A program made the position numbers and the translations under genes. From Panacagrimonas sp052386745 (GTDB lineage: Bacteria > Pseudomonadota > Gammaproteobacteria > Nevskiales > Nevskiaceae), in assembly GCA_052386745.1 (NCBI GenBank), contig JBQTJW010000005.1, positions 124,001 to 188,000 of the forward strand: a stretch of DNA of 64,000 nt. Reading direction: 5' to 3'. Below are positions 26,221 through 35,650 of this stretch, piece after piece. The notes beneath the pieces were generated by a model. It made no database searches and was not told the origin of the DNA. It worked only from the letters and a program-made list of their open reading frames with translations. Positions within the stretch are counted from its first letter, which is position 1; each line of letters opens with the position of its first letter.

Positions 26221-27002
26221 CGTCTTGGGGTTCCGGAGGCGGGATGCAGGGGTGCTGCGGAGACAGCGCCGCCGGCCAGCAGTTCGCCCACCCAGGCGGA
26301 TCGCCGCTCGCGCAGCACCACCTCGTTCTGGATGCGCCGCAGCACCGCGTAGCCGGCCAGCAGGTAGGCGCCGAGCAGCGAGGCGTACAGCGGGATGCCC
26401 ATCTCCGGCGTGATGGTGGGCTTGCCCAGCTTCAGGATGGTGGAGGTCTGGTGCAGGCTGTTCCACCACTCCACCGAGTATTTGACGATGGGCACATTCA
26501 CCGCCCCGACGATGGCCAGCAGCGCGCAGGCGCGCGCGGCGGCGCGGCGGTCCAGGAAGGCGCTGTCCAGGCCGATCACGCCCAGGTACAGGAAGAACAG
26601 CACCAGCTCGGAGGTCAGGCGTGCATCCCACACCCAGTAGGCGCCCCACATGGGCTTGCCCCAGAGCATGCCGGTGGCCAGCGCCAGCGCGGTGAAGCTG
26701 GCCCCGACCGGCGCCAGCGCGGTGATGGCGCACTCGGCCAGCTTGAGGCGCCAGACCAGCGCGATCACGCCCGCGATCGCCATGCCCATGTACAGCGACA
26801 GCGACAGCGCCGCGGCCGGCACGTGCACGTAGATGATGCGAAAGGCATCGCCCTGCTGGTAGTCACGCGGCGCAAACCACAGGCCGGCGACCAGGCCGTA
26901 GCCGAGCAGCAGCGCGGCCGCCGCACCCAGCCAGGGCGCGAGCGTCTGCGCAAAGCGGTAAAAGCTCGGCGGTGAGGCCAGCCGGTGAAACCAGGTCCAC
27001 AT
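26217..27002 (-). CDS. ccmC: Haem exporter subunit CcmC
   Basis: A 261-residue, six-helix membrane protein that transfers haem to CcmE. Family landmarks are YVHVPAAALSLSLYMGM and the WGAYWVWDARLTSELVLFFLY tryptophan-rich loop. The coding frame runs far upstream without a stop, but the ATG at 27002 starts the family N-terminus MWTWFHRLASP. A 71-bp gap, the only real gap in this cluster, separates it from ccmB. Confidence 0.95.
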   Translation of the reverse strand: MWTWFHRLASPPSFYRFAQTLAPWLGAAAALLLGYGLVAGLWFAPRDYQQGDAFRIIYVHVPAAALSLSLYMGMAIAGVIALVWRLKLAECAITALAPVGASFTALALATGMLWGKPMWGAYWVWDARLTSELVLFFLYLGVIGLDSAFLDRRAAARACALLAIVGAVNVPIVKYSVEWWNSLHQTSTILKLGKPTITPEMGIPLYASLLGAYLLAGYAVLRRIQNEVVLRERRSAWVGELLAGGAVSAAPLHPASGTPRR

Positions 27003-27073
27003 AACTCTGCTTGTCCAGCGTGCCCGGTGGCGTGGAAGTGCCCCGGTGGGGTGAGGGTCAACCGCCCGTTCGA

Positions 27074-27742
27074 TCAGTCGAATGCGTTCTTGAGCGCTGC
27101 CGTCGTCGCCCAGGGCAGCAGGGTCAGCGACAGCACGAGCAGCGCGGCCAGAAAGTATATCGGACCGGATGCGTCCAGCCCGGCCTGGGCCGCGCGCGCG
27201 GCGCCGCTGCCGAAGATCACCACCGGCGCCAGCAGCGGCAGCACCAGCACCGGCAGCAGCAGCCCGGCGCGCGGCAGCGCCACCGTCAGCGCCGCGGCGA
27301 ATCCACCGATCAGGCTCAGGATGGGCGTGCCCAGCATCAGGCCGGCCAGCAGCAGACTGAGCGGCGGGCCGGCGGCAAACCCGAGCTGCAGCGACAGCGG
27401 CGCTGCCAGCACCACCAGCGGCAGGCCGGTGAGCAGCCAGTGCGCCGCCATCTTGCCCAGCACCATCCAGGCCGGCGAGCCGGCGGCGACGAACACCTGT
27501 TCCAGCCAGCCATCGTCCAGGTCCGCGCGGAACAGCCGGTCCAGGGTCAGCAGGGCCGCCAGCAGCGCACCGACCCACATCACCGACGGGGCGAGCTGGG
27601 CGAATTGCGGATCGTCCGGCCGCCCGCCGAGTGCGAACAGCGTGACCACGATGGCGAAGAAGAGCGGCGGCATCAGGCGCTCGGCCTTGTGCCGCGCGGC
27701 CAGCCGCAACTCGCGCCGGAGCGTCGCGGTGAACATCTTCAT
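27074..27742 (-). CDS. ccmB: Haem exporter permease CcmB
   Basis: A 222-residue, six-helix permease forming an ABC module with CcmA. It contains the family LRRELRLAARHKAERLMPPLFF opening and FRADLDDGWLEQVF. The first of two adjacent ATGs is used because it overlaps the ccmA stop codon as ATGA. The final segment ends WATTAALKNAFD, as expected for a cytoplasmic C-terminus. Confidence 0.94.
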   Translation of the reverse strand: MKMFTATLRRELRLAARHKAERLMPPLFFAIVVTLFALGGRPDDPQFAQLAPSVMWVGALLAALLTLDRLFRADLDDGWLEQVFVAAGSPAWMVLGKMAAHWLLTGLPLVVLAAPLSLQLGFAAGPPLSLLLAGLMLGTPILSLIGGFAAALTVALPRAGLLLPVLVLPLLAPVVIFGSGAARAAQAGLDASGPIYFLAALLVLSLTLLPWATTAALKNAFD

Positions 27743-28323
27743 TGCAGCTCGATCACGCGCACGCGCGCCAGCTTCCCCGGCAGCGCCTGGTGACTGGTGA
27801 CGACGATGGCGCCGTCGCCCGCGATGTGCTCGTTCATGAGCTCGCCCAGCAGCCGCACGCCCTGCGTGTCGAGCCCGCTCAGGGGCTCGTCCAGCAGCCA
27901 TAACGGGCGCGCCACAAGTAGCAGCCGTGCCATCGCCGCGCGCCGCTTCTGTCCCGCCGAGAGCGTGCGCGCAAGGCGCCGCTTGAGCGGTGCCAGCCCC
28001 ACGCGCTCCAGCGCCGGCGCGAGGCTCGACTCCGGGACGTCGTTGAGCGCGCACCAACCGGACAGGTTCTCGGCGATGGACAGGTCCGCGTTGAGCGCGT
28101 TGCGGTGGCCGATCCAGTGCACCCGATCCGGCTCCGGCCGCTGAAGCTCGCCCTCCTGCGGCGCCCGCAGGCCCACCATCACCTCGATCAGCGACGACTT
28201 GCCCGCACCGTTTCGCCCGCGCAGGTGCAGCACGTCGCCGGGTTCGACCACGAAATTGAGGCCCGACAGCAGGCGGCGATCGCCCCGGCCGATGCCCAGC
28301 CCGCTGACCGACAGCAGTGCCAT
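27739..28323 (-). CDS. ccmA: Haem exporter ATPase CcmA
   Basis: A 194-residue ABC ATPase that powers release of haem-CcmE. It has Walker A GRNGAGKSS, the signature LSAGQKRRAAMARLL, Walker B LWLLDEPLSGLDTQG and the switch histidine in VVTSHQAL. The ATG at 28323 starts MALLSVSGLGIGRGDRRLL; a longer frame upstream adds about 38 unconserved residues. It is first in the ccm cluster. A possible -10 element, CATAAT, lies at 28473-28478 (minus strand), implying a leader of about 150 bases. Confidence 0.92.
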   Translation of the reverse strand: MALLSVSGLGIGRGDRRLLSGLNFVVEPGDVLHLRGRNGAGKSSLIEVMVGLRAPQEGELQRPEPDRVHWIGHRNALNADLSIAENLSGWCALNDVPESSLAPALERVGLAPLKRRLARTLSAGQKRRAAMARLLLVARPLWLLDEPLSGLDTQGVRLLGELMNEHIAGDGAIVVTSHQALPGKLARVRVIELQ

Positions 28324-28677
28324 CAGCCTGCGGCGGGTCTGGTCACGCGCATGGCTTGAACCACCCCACCACGCTGCACCCGGTTTCTGCGCTCGATCGC
28401 CCCAATGGCCCCACACCAGTCTCCACGGCCTTGCCACCCATGGGCAGGCGCACTCGTTCTGTTGATCCGGCCATTATGCAGGCCCGCGGGCGGTTCCTGG
28501 CGTGCAGAACCGCAGTGCTGCGCGCTGCGCCTGCGGCCGTCCGGTGCCGGCGAGTCGGAACACGTGCAGGATTTGAAAATGATAACGACTCTCATCTAAT
28601 GTGGGCGGATGAACGCCCCCCTGCGCCTTCGAGCGGATGCGAGTCCCCGCGGAAACCCGCCCTGCCCCTGCCGCGAC
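28324..28677. other. 354-bp intergenic region holding a Fur-box-like promoter
   Basis: No gene is supported. It contains a candidate minus-strand -10 for ccmA (28473-28478) and, separately, the Fur-box-like promoter at 28573-28600. It lies downstream of piuC and upstream of ccmA. Confidence 0.55.
28573..28600 (+). promoter_or_regulatory. Fur-box-like promoter pointing right
   Basis: TTGAAA, a 16-base spacer, and TCTAAT give a good sigma-70 promoter on the plus strand. Between and over these elements, 28575-28593 matches 14 of 19 positions of the Fur consensus GATAATGATAATCATTATC. An operator in that position would repress in iron-replete cells. The adjacent genes on either side are on the minus strand; the first plus-strand gene to the right is the imelysin gene at 29389. 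Confidence 0.5.
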
Positions 28678-29340
28678 TCAACTCTCGGCCCAGGCGCGCA
28701 GCAGGTTGGCGTAGGTCTTGGCCTGGAGGTTGAACGCGGAGGTCGGCAGCTGGCCCGCCTGCTCCCAGAGTTCGCGTCGCACCGTGTCCAGGTCGAACAG
28801 GATCTCGCGTCGCGCCGCATCCCGCACGTAGCTCTGCACCCACAGGACCGCCGCCAGGCGCTCACCGCGCGTCACCGGCGCCACCCGATGCAGGCAGGTG
28901 GCGGGATAGACCACGGCCTGGCCGGCCTCCAGCCGGTACGGCACCGTTCCGGAATGCGTTTCGAGCACCAGTTCGCCCCCGTCGTATTCCGCGCCCTCCG
29001 ACAGGAAAACCGTGACGGCGAGATCGCTGCGAATGGGGTTCGTGCCGCCCATCAAGGCATCGTCGACGTGCATGCCGTAGGACATGCCGGGCAGGTAACG
29101 CGAAAATATCGGCGTCCTGACGCGGGCCGGGAGCACCGCCGAATGGAACAGCGGGTGGCTTTGCAATGCGTCCAGGACGAGCTTCGCCGCACCGGCGCTG
29201 ACCGCTTGCTGGTTGTGCTTGACGCCGCGGGCGTGCCAGCCCGCGGTACGGCCCCCATCCTCGAACTCGGATGAAGCCAGCGTGGTCCGGATGACCCGCA
29301 GGGTGTCGGCGTCCAGCACATTGGCCAAACATAGATTCAT
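28678..29340 (-). CDS. piuC: Fe(II)/2-oxoglutarate dioxygenase PiuC (PKHD-type)
   Basis: A 220-residue cytoplasmic hydroxylase of the PiuC/YbiX family, usually iron-regulated and paired with TonB receptors; the substrate is unknown. The double-stranded beta-helix carries the iron ligands in YGMHVDDALM (His-X-Asp) and CLHRVAPV, with the 2OG-binding Arg in TRGERLAAVLW. The ATG has the strong site GGGGAAGGA, which settles the start. The divergent imelysin gene begins only about 48 bp away, and no TonB receptor is present. Confidence 0.92.
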   Translation of the reverse strand: MNLCLANVLDADTLRVIRTTLASSEFEDGGRTAGWHARGVKHNQQAVSAGAAKLVLDALQSHPLFHSAVLPARVRTPIFSRYLPGMSYGMHVDDALMGGTNPIRSDLAVTVFLSEGAEYDGGELVLETHSGTVPYRLEAGQAVVYPATCLHRVAPVTRGERLAAVLWVQSYVRDAARREILFDLDTVRRELWEQAGQLPTSAFNLQAKTYANLLRAWAES

Positions 29341-29388
29341 GAAGTCCTTCCCCCGGTATCGATCAAGAATGCGCCCACGGTGATGGCG

Positions 29389-30690
29389 ATGAACCCTATC
29401 AAGCTCTGGGCCGGTTTCGGCAGCTTCACCTGCATCGCCGCCACGGTGAGCCCGGTGCTCCATGCTGCCCCGGCGGACCCCGCGCAGGGCACCGCGCCAA
29501 ATTTCGTCGTCGCGCAGGGTGGCGAAGGCGGCGAGAGCGACAGCGTGCCCAGCACCTACCGGCTGCTGTCGAGCGATCCGCAGGTGTTCGGATTCGACGT
29601 ACGCGCCCAGGTCGGCAACTACGTGCACCTGGTGGAAAGCAGCTACCGTGACGTGGCGGCGGCAGCGACGCGGATGCAGGCGGCGATCACGGCGTTCCTC
29701 GGCGCCCCATCGGCCGAAACGCTTGCCGCGGCGCGCGCCACCTGGGTATCGGCTCGCCAGTATTACCTGGTCACCGAAGTCTTCCGCTTCTACGACGGCC
29801 CCATCGACCTGACCGCCAGCGGGGAGACCGGCCCCGAGCCGCACCTCAATGCCTGGCCGCTCAACGAGGCCTTCATCGATGCGGTCCGGGGGCAGCCCCG
29901 GTCAGGAATCATCGGCAACGTGGACATCCCGCTGAGCCGCGAATCCATTCTGGCGCGGGACCAGGTTAACGATGAGTCTGATGTGACCACCGGCTGGCAT
30001 GCGATCGAGTTCCTGCTCTGGGGGCAGGATTTCGACCCTGACGGCCCGGGCAACCGTCCCGTCAGCGACTATCTCGCCGGTGAGCCGATTCGCGACCGGC
30101 GCCGCCTGTACCTCACAACCGTCACCGAGATGCTGGTAGCCGATCTCCGTGGCCTGGAAGCCGCCTGGGCACCGGGTGCGGACAACTACCGCCAACGCTT
30201 TCTGGCGATGGAGCCGCGGGAAGCGCTGGGCCGCGCCATCAACGGCGTGGCCAACCTGGTCGGGCACGAGCTGGCCACGGAGCGTCTCTCGGTGGCGCTG
30301 GACAGCGGGGACCAGGAGGACGAGCACAGCTGCTTCTCGGACACGACCCACCAGGATCACCTCTACGACCTGCGCGGCGCTCGCAACGTCTGGCTGGGCA
30401 CCACGGGAGAAGACATGGCCCCCGACAGCCTACGGGCGCTGCTGATGAAAGTGGACCCCGCACTCGCGGCGCGAACCGACGCGGGTTTCGGCAAGGCGAT
30501 GGCAGCGGTTGCGGGCATGGGCCAGCCCTTCGACGCCATCCTGCGCGCACCCGCAGGCAGCCCCCCGCGCCAGCGGGCGGAAGCAGCGGTCTCCGCGTTC
30601 CAGGAGCTTGCCGGCATTCTGGCCGCCGTCGGCCGGCGCGTCGGCGTGCTGGTGATCGTGCCCGGGCTGGCGCAGCCCTCGGCAGGATGA
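29389..30690 (+). CDS. Imelysin-family (iron-regulated) exported protein
   Basis: A 433-residue periplasmic protein of the imelysin/IrpA family (peptidase M75-like), thought to bind iron or related ligands; proteolytic activity is not established. It has a signal peptide (MNPIKLWAGFGSFTCIAATV to about residue 26), then all-helical imelysin repeats. GWHAIEFLLWGQDFD supplies the GxHxxE motif. Two alternative starts lie 6 and 9 bases upstream (ATG 29383, GTG 29380). It overlaps the next gene as ATGA. An HSCFSDTTHQDH segment matches the conserved HSCFSDNTH signature of this class. Confidence 0.9.
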   Translation: MNPIKLWAGFGSFTCIAATVSPVLHAAPADPAQGTAPNFVVAQGGEGGESDSVPSTYRLLSSDPQVFGFDVRAQVGNYVHLVESSYRDVAAAATRMQAAITAFLGAPSAETLAAARATWVSARQYYLVTEVFRFYDGPIDLTASGETGPEPHLNAWPLNEAFIDAVRGQPRSGIIGNVDIPLSRESILARDQVNDESDVTTGWHAIEFLLWGQDFDPDGPGNRPVSDYLAGEPIRDRRRLYLTTVTEMLVADLRGLEAAWAPGADNYRQRFLAMEPREALGRAINGVANLVGHELATERLSVALDSGDQEDEHSCFSDTTHQDHLYDLRGARNVWLGTTGEDMAPDSLRALLMKVDPALAARTDAGFGKAMAAVAGMGQPFDAILRAPAGSPPRQRAEAAVSAFQELAGILAAVGRRVGVLVIVPGLAQPSAG

Positions 30691-32045
30691 ATCGGGCGGT
30701 CCCATTTCTGGCGCTGTGGTGGGCCACGACAAGTCTTTCCGCCCCGATCGGCGAGCGGCTTGGCGGCGAGACCGGCCGGCCCGTTGCGGGACAGAACGCG
30801 TTTGCCCTGCCCGCGCCCAGTCTCGACGCCCGCCAGCTGCGCGACTTTTCCTTCGGCAACCGCCTGTTCAACACCAACTGGGTGATCGCCGGTGGGTCGA
30901 CGGCCAGCTTCGACGGGCTGGGGCCGCAGTTCAACCGGGTGTCGTGCTCCGGCTGTCATGTCCGCGACGGGCGGGGGCGCCCCCCGGAACCGGGCGAGCC
31001 CATGGAATCCATTCTGGTCCGGATTTCCATCCCCGGCCGCACCGCCAAAGGCGGCCCGATGCCGCACCCCGTGTACGGCGACCAGATCCAGGACCGGGCC
31101 ATTCCGGGCCTTCAGCCAGAGGCAGGCGTGGTGCTGGCCTGGCGGGAAAAGGCTGGAAACTATGGCGATGGGGAAATCTACTCGCTGCGCAGTCCCGTCG
31201 TGTCGTTCGAGGACCCCGCGTACGGCCCGCTGGGCGAGCAGGTCATGACCTCGCCACGTACGGCGCCCGCCGTCATTGGCATGGGCCTGCTCGAAGCCGT
31301 TCCCGAATCGGTCCTGCTGGAGCTGGCCGATCCGGATGATCGCGACCGGGACGGCGTTTCCGGCCGGATCAACCGCGTCTGGGACAAGCAGCGCCAGGCC
31401 ATGGCGGTCGGCAGGTTCGGCTGGAAAGCCAACCAGCCCAACCTGAGGCAGCAGCTCGCCGATGCGGCCGCGGGGGACATCGGCATCACCAATGCGATCA
31501 ACCCGAGCGACAACTGCGGTCCGCGGCAGAAAGCCTGTCTCGACTCGCCCGCCGGCGGCGACCCCGAGATGAAGGACGAATTCCTGGACAAGCTGCTCCT
31601 GTATTCGCGCACGCTCGCCGTGCCCGACCGCCGGAATCCACAGAACCCGCAGGTCGTCCGTGGCGAGCAGCTGTTTGCCGAGGCGCGATGCACCGCCTGC
31701 CACGCACCCGTCATGAAGACCGGCGCCCACGAGCTGGCGGCGGTCGCGCAGCAGACCATCCATCCGCTCACCGACCTGCTCCTGCACGACATGGGCGACG
31801 GCCTGGCCGATCAACGCCCCGATTTCGACGCCAGCGGTCGCGAATGGCGAACGGCGCCGCTTTGGGGCCTGGGACTCATCCCGGCCGTGAACGGACACGA
31901 ACTGCTGCTGCACGACGGTCGCGCCCGCGGCGTGGCCGAGGCCATTCTCTGGCATGGCGGGGAAGCGGAGCAGGCACGGGAAACGTTCCGCCGGTGGCCG
32001 AAGGCGGACCGCGAAGCCCTGCTGGAATTCCTGCGGTCCCTGTAA
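30687..32045 (+). CDS. Di-haem oxidoreductase (putative thiol oxidoreductase), c-type cytochrome
   Basis: A 452-residue exported protein with two c-type haem sites, CSGCH near residue 90 and CTACH near residue 335. They lie in DHOR-family sequences (GLGPQFNRVSCSGCHVRDGRG, FAEARCTACHAPVMKTG). The N-terminus is a short signal peptide. Genes of this type accompany imelysins in iron-regulated operons of other bacteria; their reaction is unknown. Attachment of its haems would require the ccm system encoded 2 kb to the left. ATGA overlap couples it to the imelysin gene. Confidence 0.9.
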   Translation: MNRAVPFLALWWATTSLSAPIGERLGGETGRPVAGQNAFALPAPSLDARQLRDFSFGNRLFNTNWVIAGGSTASFDGLGPQFNRVSCSGCHVRDGRGRPPEPGEPMESILVRISIPGRTAKGGPMPHPVYGDQIQDRAIPGLQPEAGVVLAWREKAGNYGDGEIYSLRSPVVSFEDPAYGPLGEQVMTSPRTAPAVIGMGLLEAVPESVLLELADPDDRDRDGVSGRINRVWDKQRQAMAVGRFGWKANQPNLRQQLADAAAGDIGITNAINPSDNCGPRQKACLDSPAGGDPEMKDEFLDKLLLYSRTLAVPDRRNPQNPQVVRGEQLFAEARCTACHAPVMKTGAHELAAVAQQTIHPLTDLLLHDMGDGLADQRPDFDASGREWRTAPLWGLGLIPAVNGHELLLHDGRARGVAEAILWHGGEAEQARETFRRWPKADREALLEFLRSL

Positions 32046-32082
32046 GCGGCGCAATCACGCGCCGTTCCAGGCGCCCAAATCA

Positions 32083-32106
32083 GAATCCCCGCCGAAGCGG
32101 GGATTC
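32083..32106. terminator. Bidirectional terminator between di-haem gene and gap
   Basis: GAATCCCCGC, loop CGAA, GCGGGGATTC: a 10-bp perfect stem between the convergent stop codons. Only short T-rich stretches flank it on either strand, so it may terminate both transcripts modestly. Confidence 0.6.
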
Positions 32107-32122
32107 CGGTTGCAGAGGCGGT

Positions 32123-33127
<1,005 letters not shown>

Positions 33128-33172
33128 CTCTCTAGTCCTCGTCGAAAGCGGCGCACACCGCACCGCGAAAAT

Positions 33173-35170
33173 TTAACCGAGCAAACCCCGCACCGTGGCG
33201 GCCACGCCTTCCACAGTCAGGCCAAAATGCTTGAACACCGCGGGCGCCGGGGCGGATTCGCCGAAGGTGTCCACGCCCATCGTCACGCCCTCGTCACCGA
33301 CGAAGCCGCGCCAGTAGAGCGTGACCCCGGCCTCCACCGACACGCGCGCCCGGATCGCCCGCGGCAGCACCGCCTCGCGGTAGGCCGCGCCCTGCTTCAG
33401 GAAACGCTCGGCGCAGGGCATGGAGACCACGCGCACCGCCTTGCCCGACTGGTTCAGCTGCCTGGCCGCGTCGACTGCCAGGCTCACTTCCGAGCCGGTG
33501 GCGATGATCAGCGCCTGCGGCGGCGTCGCCGGCTCCAGCAGCACGTAGCCACCGCGCAGCGCATCGCCCGCGTGCGAGGCGGCGCGCGCCTGCGGCGGCA
33601 GGTTCTGGCGCGACAGCGCGAGCACCGAGGGCCCGTTGCGCCGCTCGACCGCGGCGCGCCAGGCGATGGCGGTCTCGAAGGCGTCGGCCGGGCGCCAGGT
33701 TTCCATGTTCGGGATCAGGCGCAGCGAGGACACGTGCTCCACCGCCTGGTGCGTGGGTCCGTCCTCGCCGAGTCCGATGGAGTCGTGGGTGAAGACGTAG
33801 ATGGTGCCGATCTTCATCAGCGCCGACATGCGCACCGCATTGCGGGCGTAGTCCGAGAACACCAGGAAGGTGCCGCCGTACGGGATGATGCCGCCGTGCA
33901 GCGCCAAGCCGTTCATGGCCGCCGACATGCCGAACTCGCGCACGCCATAAAACAGGTAGTTGCCGGCGAGGCTCGCGGGGCGCAGCGGCGTGGCGCCCTT
34001 CCACAGCGTGCAGTTGGATTCCGAGAGATCGGCCGAACCGCCGACCAGTTCCGGCAGCTTCGGCGCGAAGGCCTCCAGCGCGTTCTGCGAGGACTTGCGG
34101 GTGGCCACGGGCTTGTCGCCCGCGGACAGCTTGTCGATGGTGGCGGCGATGGTCTCGGACCAGTCCGCCGGCAGCTCGCCCGCGATGCGGCGCTTGAGCT
34201 CGGCTGCTTCCGGGACGAACACCGCGGAATAGCTTTCCAGCAGCGCCTTCCACTCGCTGTTGCGCGTGGCGCCCTTGGCGCGCGCGTCCCAGGCCAGCTT
34301 GATCTCGGCCGGGATCTCGAACGGCGCGTGCGGCCAGTTCAGCGCCTGCCGGGCCAGGGCGATTTCCTCGTTGCCCAGCGGCGCGCCGTGCACGCTTTCC
34401 TTGCCCTGCTTGTTGGGCGAACCAAAGCCGATGATGGTCTTGCAGCAGATCAGGGTGGGCTTGCTCTGCGAGCTGCGCGCCGTGTCCAGCGCGATCTTGA
34501 TCTCGGCCGGATCGTGGCCGTTGACGTTGCGCACCACTTCCCAGCCATAGGACTCGAAGCGCGTGGGGGTGTCGTCGCGGAACCAGTCGTGCACCTCGCC
34601 GTCGATCGAGATGTTGTTGTCGTCGTACAGCACCACGAGCTTGCCCAGGCCCAGGGTGCCAGCCAGCGAGCAGGCCTCGTGCGAGATGCCCTCCATCAGG
34701 CAGCCGTCGCCCACGAAGACGTAGGTGCGGTGGTCGATCAGCGGGAAGCCGTCGCGGTTGAACCGTGCGGCCAGGATCCTTTCGGCGATCGCCATGCCCA
34801 CGGCGTTGGCCAGGCCCTGGCCGAGCGGGCCGGTGGTGGTTTCCACGCCCGGCGTCACGAACGATTCCGGGTGCCCCGGGGTGCGGGACTTCAGCTGCCG
34901 GAACGCCTTTAGGTCTTCTATCGAAAGGTCGTAGCCCGCCAGGTGCAGCAGCGAGTACAGCAGCATCGAACCGTGGCCGTTGGACACCACGAAGCGGTCA
35001 CGGTTGAACCAGGCCGGGTCGTTCGGGTCGTGGCTGAGGTAGTCGTTCCACAGCACTTCGGCGATGTCGGCCATGCCCATGGGCATGCCGGGGTGCCCGG
35101 AATTCGCCTTCTGCACCGCGTCCATGGAGAGCGCGCGGATGGCGTTGGCGAGTTCTAGGCGGGAGGTCAT
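33173..35170 (-). CDS. tkt: Transketolase
   Basis: A 665-residue thiamin-diphosphate enzyme exchanging two-carbon units between pentose and triose/hexose phosphates. The thiamin motif GDGCLMEGISHEACSLAG ends with DDNNIS; the N-terminus (ANAIRALSMDAVQKANSGHPGMPMG) and the HDSIGLGEDGPTHQAVE loop are typical. With rpiA at 10.7 kb, this window holds two central pentose-phosphate enzymes. Probably first in the tkt-gap unit. Confidence 0.97.
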   Translation of the reverse strand: MTSRLELANAIRALSMDAVQKANSGHPGMPMGMADIAEVLWNDYLSHDPNDPAWFNRDRFVVSNGHGSMLLYSLLHLAGYDLSIEDLKAFRQLKSRTPGHPESFVTPGVETTTGPLGQGLANAVGMAIAERILAARFNRDGFPLIDHRTYVFVGDGCLMEGISHEACSLAGTLGLGKLVVLYDDNNISIDGEVHDWFRDDTPTRFESYGWEVVRNVNGHDPAEIKIALDTARSSQSKPTLICCKTIIGFGSPNKQGKESVHGAPLGNEEIALARQALNWPHAPFEIPAEIKLAWDARAKGATRNSEWKALLESYSAVFVPEAAELKRRIAGELPADWSETIAATIDKLSAGDKPVATRKSSQNALEAFAPKLPELVGGSADLSESNCTLWKGATPLRPASLAGNYLFYGVREFGMSAAMNGLALHGGIIPYGGTFLVFSDYARNAVRMSALMKIGTIYVFTHDSIGLGEDGPTHQAVEHVSSLRLIPNMETWRPADAFETAIAWRAAVERRNGPSVLALSRQNLPPQARAASHAGDALRGGYVLLEPATPPQALIIATGSEVSLAVDAARQLNQSGKAVRVVSMPCAERFLKQGAAYREAVLPRAIRARVSVEAGVTLYWRGFVGDEGVTMGVDTFGESAPAPAVFKHFGLTVEGVAATVRGLLG

Positions 35171-35334
35171 CGAAGGCTCAGGACAGGCTTGGGAACGTGA
35201 AACTCAATGAGGATCGGTCAGCGGCGGCAAGCCGGACCGGCCGGCGCATCTGCCGCGCCGGAGCGGGTATACGTGCGCGAAACCTTTGAAACCCACGGTC
35301 GGCAGCGGTTGCCGGACCTTGCGGACCGTGCGAC

Positions 35335-35598
35335 TTACAGGTCGAAGCTGGGGTCCAGCGGCTCGAGGTCGACCTTGGGCTGCTGGATGGCGGGCAGGTC
35401 CTGCTCTTCCAGCACTTCCTTGCCGATGTAGCCGTCGGCGATCTCGCGCAGCGATAGCACCGTGGACTTGTGGTTGCCCCAGGGCAGCTTGGCATCGGCA
35501 CCGCGGGCCAGCTGGCGGGCGCGCTTGGCGGCGACCAGGGTCAGCTCGAACTGGTTGGGGATCTTGTCCAGGCAATCTTCGACGGTGACACGGGCCAT
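35335..35598 (-). CDS. rpoZ: RNA polymerase omega subunit
   Basis: An 87-residue subunit that stabilises RNA polymerase assembly through beta-prime. MARVTVEDCLDKIPNQFELT and AAKRARQLARG are the conserved omega segments. It starts at the ATG 35598; the longer in-frame opening belongs to gmk in another frame. It follows gmk by 52 bases, the standard gmk-rpoZ order; spoT, which often comes next, is not here. Confidence 0.95.
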   Translation of the reverse strand: MARVTVEDCLDKIPNQFELTLVAAKRARQLARGADAKLPWGNHKSTVLSLREIADGYIGKEVLEEQDLPAIQQPKVDLEPLDPSFDL

Positions 35599-35650
35599 TG
35601 GCTGCTCGGGCAACAAAAAAGGGCGCGAAGTGTAGCCGAACCGGCCGGCC

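Noticed and set aside
28323..28595. A 90-codon minus-strand frame starting in the Fur-like box
   Set aside because: Unconserved, cysteine- and arginine-rich random composition, no ribosome site, and it ends exactly at ccmA in another frame.
28609..29274. A 221-codon plus-strand frame starting just after the Fur-like promoter
   Set aside because: It is entirely antisense to piuC, has no family features and low-complexity arginine/glycine composition; the piuC reading is clearly the real one.
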